A stretch of DNA of 64,000 nt from Clostridiales bacterium (GTDB lineage: Bacteria; Bacillota; Clostridia; Saccharofermentanales; Saccharofermentanaceae): assembly GCA_017510605.1 (NCBI GenBank), contig JAFWMQ010000002.1, positions 124,001-188,000 on the forward strand, given 5' to 3'. How positions within the stretch are numbered: position 1 is the first letter of the stretch; each line of letters begins with the position of its first letter. Made by a program: the position numbers and the translations under genes. The notes beneath the pieces are model-generated. The model saw only the letters and a program-made list of their open reading frames with translations. It did not search any database and was not told where the DNA came from. Shown piece after piece: positions 62,071-64,000 of the stretch.

Positions 62071-64000
62071 ATGATTAAAAGAACAGGTAAGTCAAAGAAG
62101 AGCAAGCAGGGATCAATACTTATTATTGTTGTTCTCATTTTGGCACTTGCGATGATCTTCATCTCATCTGCTATGATGCTTACCCAGGCAACAAAAGACC
62201 GTTTGTATGGCAATGCAATGTCCAGTCAGGCCAGACTTACGGTTACTGCAGCTTCGGAAGTTTTCCTCGAGGCTCTTGAGACTCAGGAAATCACTGATGC
62301 CCAGCTTGAAATGCTGCTCAATGGTGTTAACTACAAAACAAGCCCTGAGCCGAAGGTTGGTCAGCACGGCCGTGATGATTGTATTAAGATGGTTATCTCC
62401 GGCGTGCCTGGAATGGGCGGTACAGACGGAAACTGCACATATTTGGATCTTTATTATCCGAATGCAAGCGATCTTACAATTATTAATGCTGATTTCACAA
62501 CTGTTATCGGCGATGAGACAGAGAACGTACAGATCGTTCTTAAGTATAAGGATGAGGAAGCCGGCCATACCGGACGTTTTAAGAACCAGATCGATGTTAA
62601 CGGCGATGTATCAACTTCCCAGGTCCGTTTCATCGGTGGTGTAGGTGAAGTTAACCCTGCTCTTGGCGATGTTGATGACAATACGATCCTCTTCAGAGGC
62701 GACGCTTACGAGCAGACATCAAACGCTGTATTCTTCTCAGACATCATCTTCGCTGATGGCGCAAAGTCCAGCTTCGGCGGTGGTAATAAATATTACGGCA
62801 GCATGATATTCCTTGATAATGCTTACCTCTGTCCGAGTGGCGGTACTCCTACTTTGTGTGATGGTGACTTCTACTTTATCGGTAAGAATCAGCATGATGC
62901 AGGTATCAGATATTCCAGCGGTGGCAGTGCTGCAAACTTCTGGAGCTGCATCAGCGAGAATTGTAGTTTTATTTTCTCAGGAAGAGAAGGTCAGAACAAA
63001 AACGAGGATGAAGGCAATGATCAGAATGGTAAGATCGCCGATATCCTTCAGGACAGAGATTGTTACTTTGTCGACAAAGAAGATACAGTAGTTGCTAACT
63101 CCAGTGCAAAGTATAGTAGTTATGATGTTGACAATTTGGCTGCTACTTCAGGTCTTGATGATACTCGTAAGCATAAGCTTGATGTATACAAGATGTATGA
63201 CTACAGCCAGGCAACAGAACCATATCCTTCTGATATCGTTGAGGATGTTTTCCTTGACTATAATGCTGATGGTAAGACAAAGACTATCACTGCAGGAACT
63301 GTTCTTGAATATGATGAGTATGGTGTAGACGGACAATTATATTTTGGAAGCACATCATATCCTGATGATATTGAAGTATTTGAACATCCGATTACACCGG
63401 AATATCCTGAGTACAAAAAGGAAAGTGGCAGTATTCCTACAACTAAAACAATAGATTTAGGAAGCTTGAGTGGAGGTACGCTTAGCCTTAGCGCCGGATA
63501 TTACTACATCACAGGTAGTACTACAGCTGCGACAAGTGCTGATCCTTTGAATATCATCGCAATTGATGGTTCCAAAGGTTCCGAGTACCGCTTCTATTTC
63601 TCAGCCGGACAGCACATTATGAGGAACATAGTATTTGCAGTTTATAATGTTTCTGATCAGAATCCTCAACCTGTAATATTTATCCTCGAACCAACAGCAA
63701 GCTTGGTATTTGGTGATGCAAATCTCCGTAACGGTAACTGGCTTTGCAATTGCGGATTCGTTTCTATGAACCGTGGCTGCTCATCAGCAACGCAGATTGC
63801 AAATTACATCAAGGGCACAAAGATCGGTCAGCTTGAATCTGCCGGCGGTGAGGAGAAAGTTTGGGATGATACCAAGGTTGAAAAAGTAGAGGGCGGAGTA
63901 GATATATGCTATCACTACTCAAAGTTCTATGATGGAATTGCTAAGCCTTCAATCTTCATCTTCGGTTCTAACTGCAATTTCCAGATCGGTGATAATATGG
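62071..64000 (+). CDS. Large type IV pilin-like/pseudopilin surface protein (3' end outside window)
   Basis: The frame from ATG 62071 is open to the window end (643 codons), with GGAAGGTG before the start. The N-terminus is basic (MIKRTGKSKKSKQG) and is followed by SILIIVVLILALAMIFISSAM, like the prepilin leader and helix of PilX/GspK-type minor pilins. Cleavage would fall after the Gly, with Ser at +1. Glu at +5, needed in major pilins, is Ile. The rest is Gly/Ser/Asn/Asp-rich and apparently beta-rich, with short repeats such as SFGGGNK and SSGGSAANF. No pilus assembly genes are in the window. A tip-type minor pilin or a secreted adhesin is inferred. Confidence 0.75.
   Translation, partial: MIKRTGKSKKSKQGSILIIVVLILALAMIFISSAMMLTQATKDRLYGNAMSSQARLTVTAASEVFLEALETQEITDAQLEMLLNGVNYKTSPEPKVGQHGRDDCIKMVISGVPGMGGTDGNCTYLDLYYPNASDLTIINADFTTVIGDETENVQIVLKYKDEEAGHTGRFKNQIDVNGDVSTSQVRFIGGVGEVNPALGDVDDNTILFRGDAYEQTSNAVFFSDIIFADGAKSSFGGGNKYYGSMIFLDNAYLCPSGGTPTLCDGDFYFIGKNQHDAGIRYSSGGSAANFWSCISENCSFIFSGREGQNKNEDEGNDQNGKIADILQDRDCYFVDKEDTVVANSSAKYSSYDVDNLAATSGLDDTRKHKLDVYKMYDYSQATEPYPSDIVEDVFLDYNADGKTKTITAGTVLEYDEYGVDGQLYFGSTSYPDDIEVFEHPITPEYPEYKKESGSIPTTKTIDLGSLSGGTLSLSAGYYYITGSTTAATSADPLNIIAIDGSKGSEYRFYFSAGQHIMRNIVFAVYNVSDQNPQPVIFILEPTASLVFGDANLRNGNWLCNCGFVSMNRGCSSATQIANYIKGTKIGQLESAGGEEKVWDDTKVEKVEGGVDICYHYSKFYDGIAKPSIFIFGSNCNFQIGDNM

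Noticed and set aside
1..64000. Mobile elements, CRISPR arrays, rRNA and tRNA genes
   Set aside because: I looked for transposase or integrase motifs, direct-repeat arrays, rRNA segments and cloverleaf patterns in the gaps and saw none.

Overview
The window reads as one stretch of chromosome from an anaerobic, low-to-mid GC Firmicute of the class Clostridia. Markers are HPr kinase, RapZ and WhiA in a row, DnaD with a DnaC/DnaI-type helicase loader, a VanW protein, an ECF transporter module, AGGAGG-type ribosome binding sites almost everywhere, and a single-chain pyruvate:ferredoxin oxidoreductase. I cannot fix the genus. A Ruminococcus- or Saccharofermentans-like gut or sediment organism would fit, but that is inference. 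I found no rRNA, tRNA, CRISPR array, insertion sequence or phage gene, so this looks like vertically inherited core chromosome with a few lineage-specific genes.

Layout. 1-5743: the 3' part of a GH94 glycan phosphorylase, then a tight hprK-murB-rapZ-whiA operon. 5800-8950: an envelope-anchored PQQ-type beta-propeller protein and two unrecognised small proteins. 8965-13012: a uridine-kinase-like P-loop kinase, metA (homoserine acyltransferase with the acetyl-CoA-type Glu111), nnrD and alr. 13037-21133: translation and secretion genes secY-adk-map-infA, two unrecognised genes, then rpmJ-rpsM-rpsK-rpsD-rpoA-rplQ. 21171-25568: fused ecfA1A2, ecfT, a ROK glucokinase and truA. 25676-29043: nfeD-like, SPFH/stomatin, pncB and cyclophilin. 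29098-37363: a polytopic membrane protein, a CsbB/GtrB-type GT2 divergent from a YfhO-type GT-C protein, phosphoglucomutase and a Cof-type phosphatase. 37537-43335: vanW and nifJ (PFOR). 43497-47389: dnaD, dnaC-like, acpS, an SH3b protein with an apparently dead NlpC/P60 domain, and rpmB. 47485-55616: acyltransferase 3, serS, a DUF4015-type protein, a degenerate Nudix protein, a YigZ protein, HtrA, a 42-residue membrane peptide and a PrsA/SurA-like foldase. 55757-64000: two more large YfhO-like proteins overlapping a DEDDh exonuclease gene, then a long pilin-like protein running off the end.

Themes. Three clusters serve the cell envelope: surface-glycan transfer (GT2, three YfhO-like proteins, acyltransferase, PGM supplying glucose-1-phosphate), peptidoglycan precursors (murB, alr) and extracytoplasmic protein quality control (HtrA, PrsA-like). 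Carbon control and carbon use sit beside them (GH94, HprK, glucokinase, PGM, PFOR).

The most unusual non-coding feature is the 221-base rpmJ-rpsM gap. It can fold into nested hairpins, and one arm (GGTACGG) can pair either locally or with a second CCGTACC about 95 bases downstream, which looks like a two-state leader controlling the rpsM-rpoA operon. Other points worth testing are the pseudo-NlpC/P60 domain, the degenerate Nudix box, an insertion in ribosomal protein L17, the split of secY from the spc operon, and an operon joining YfhO-like proteins to an exonuclease.
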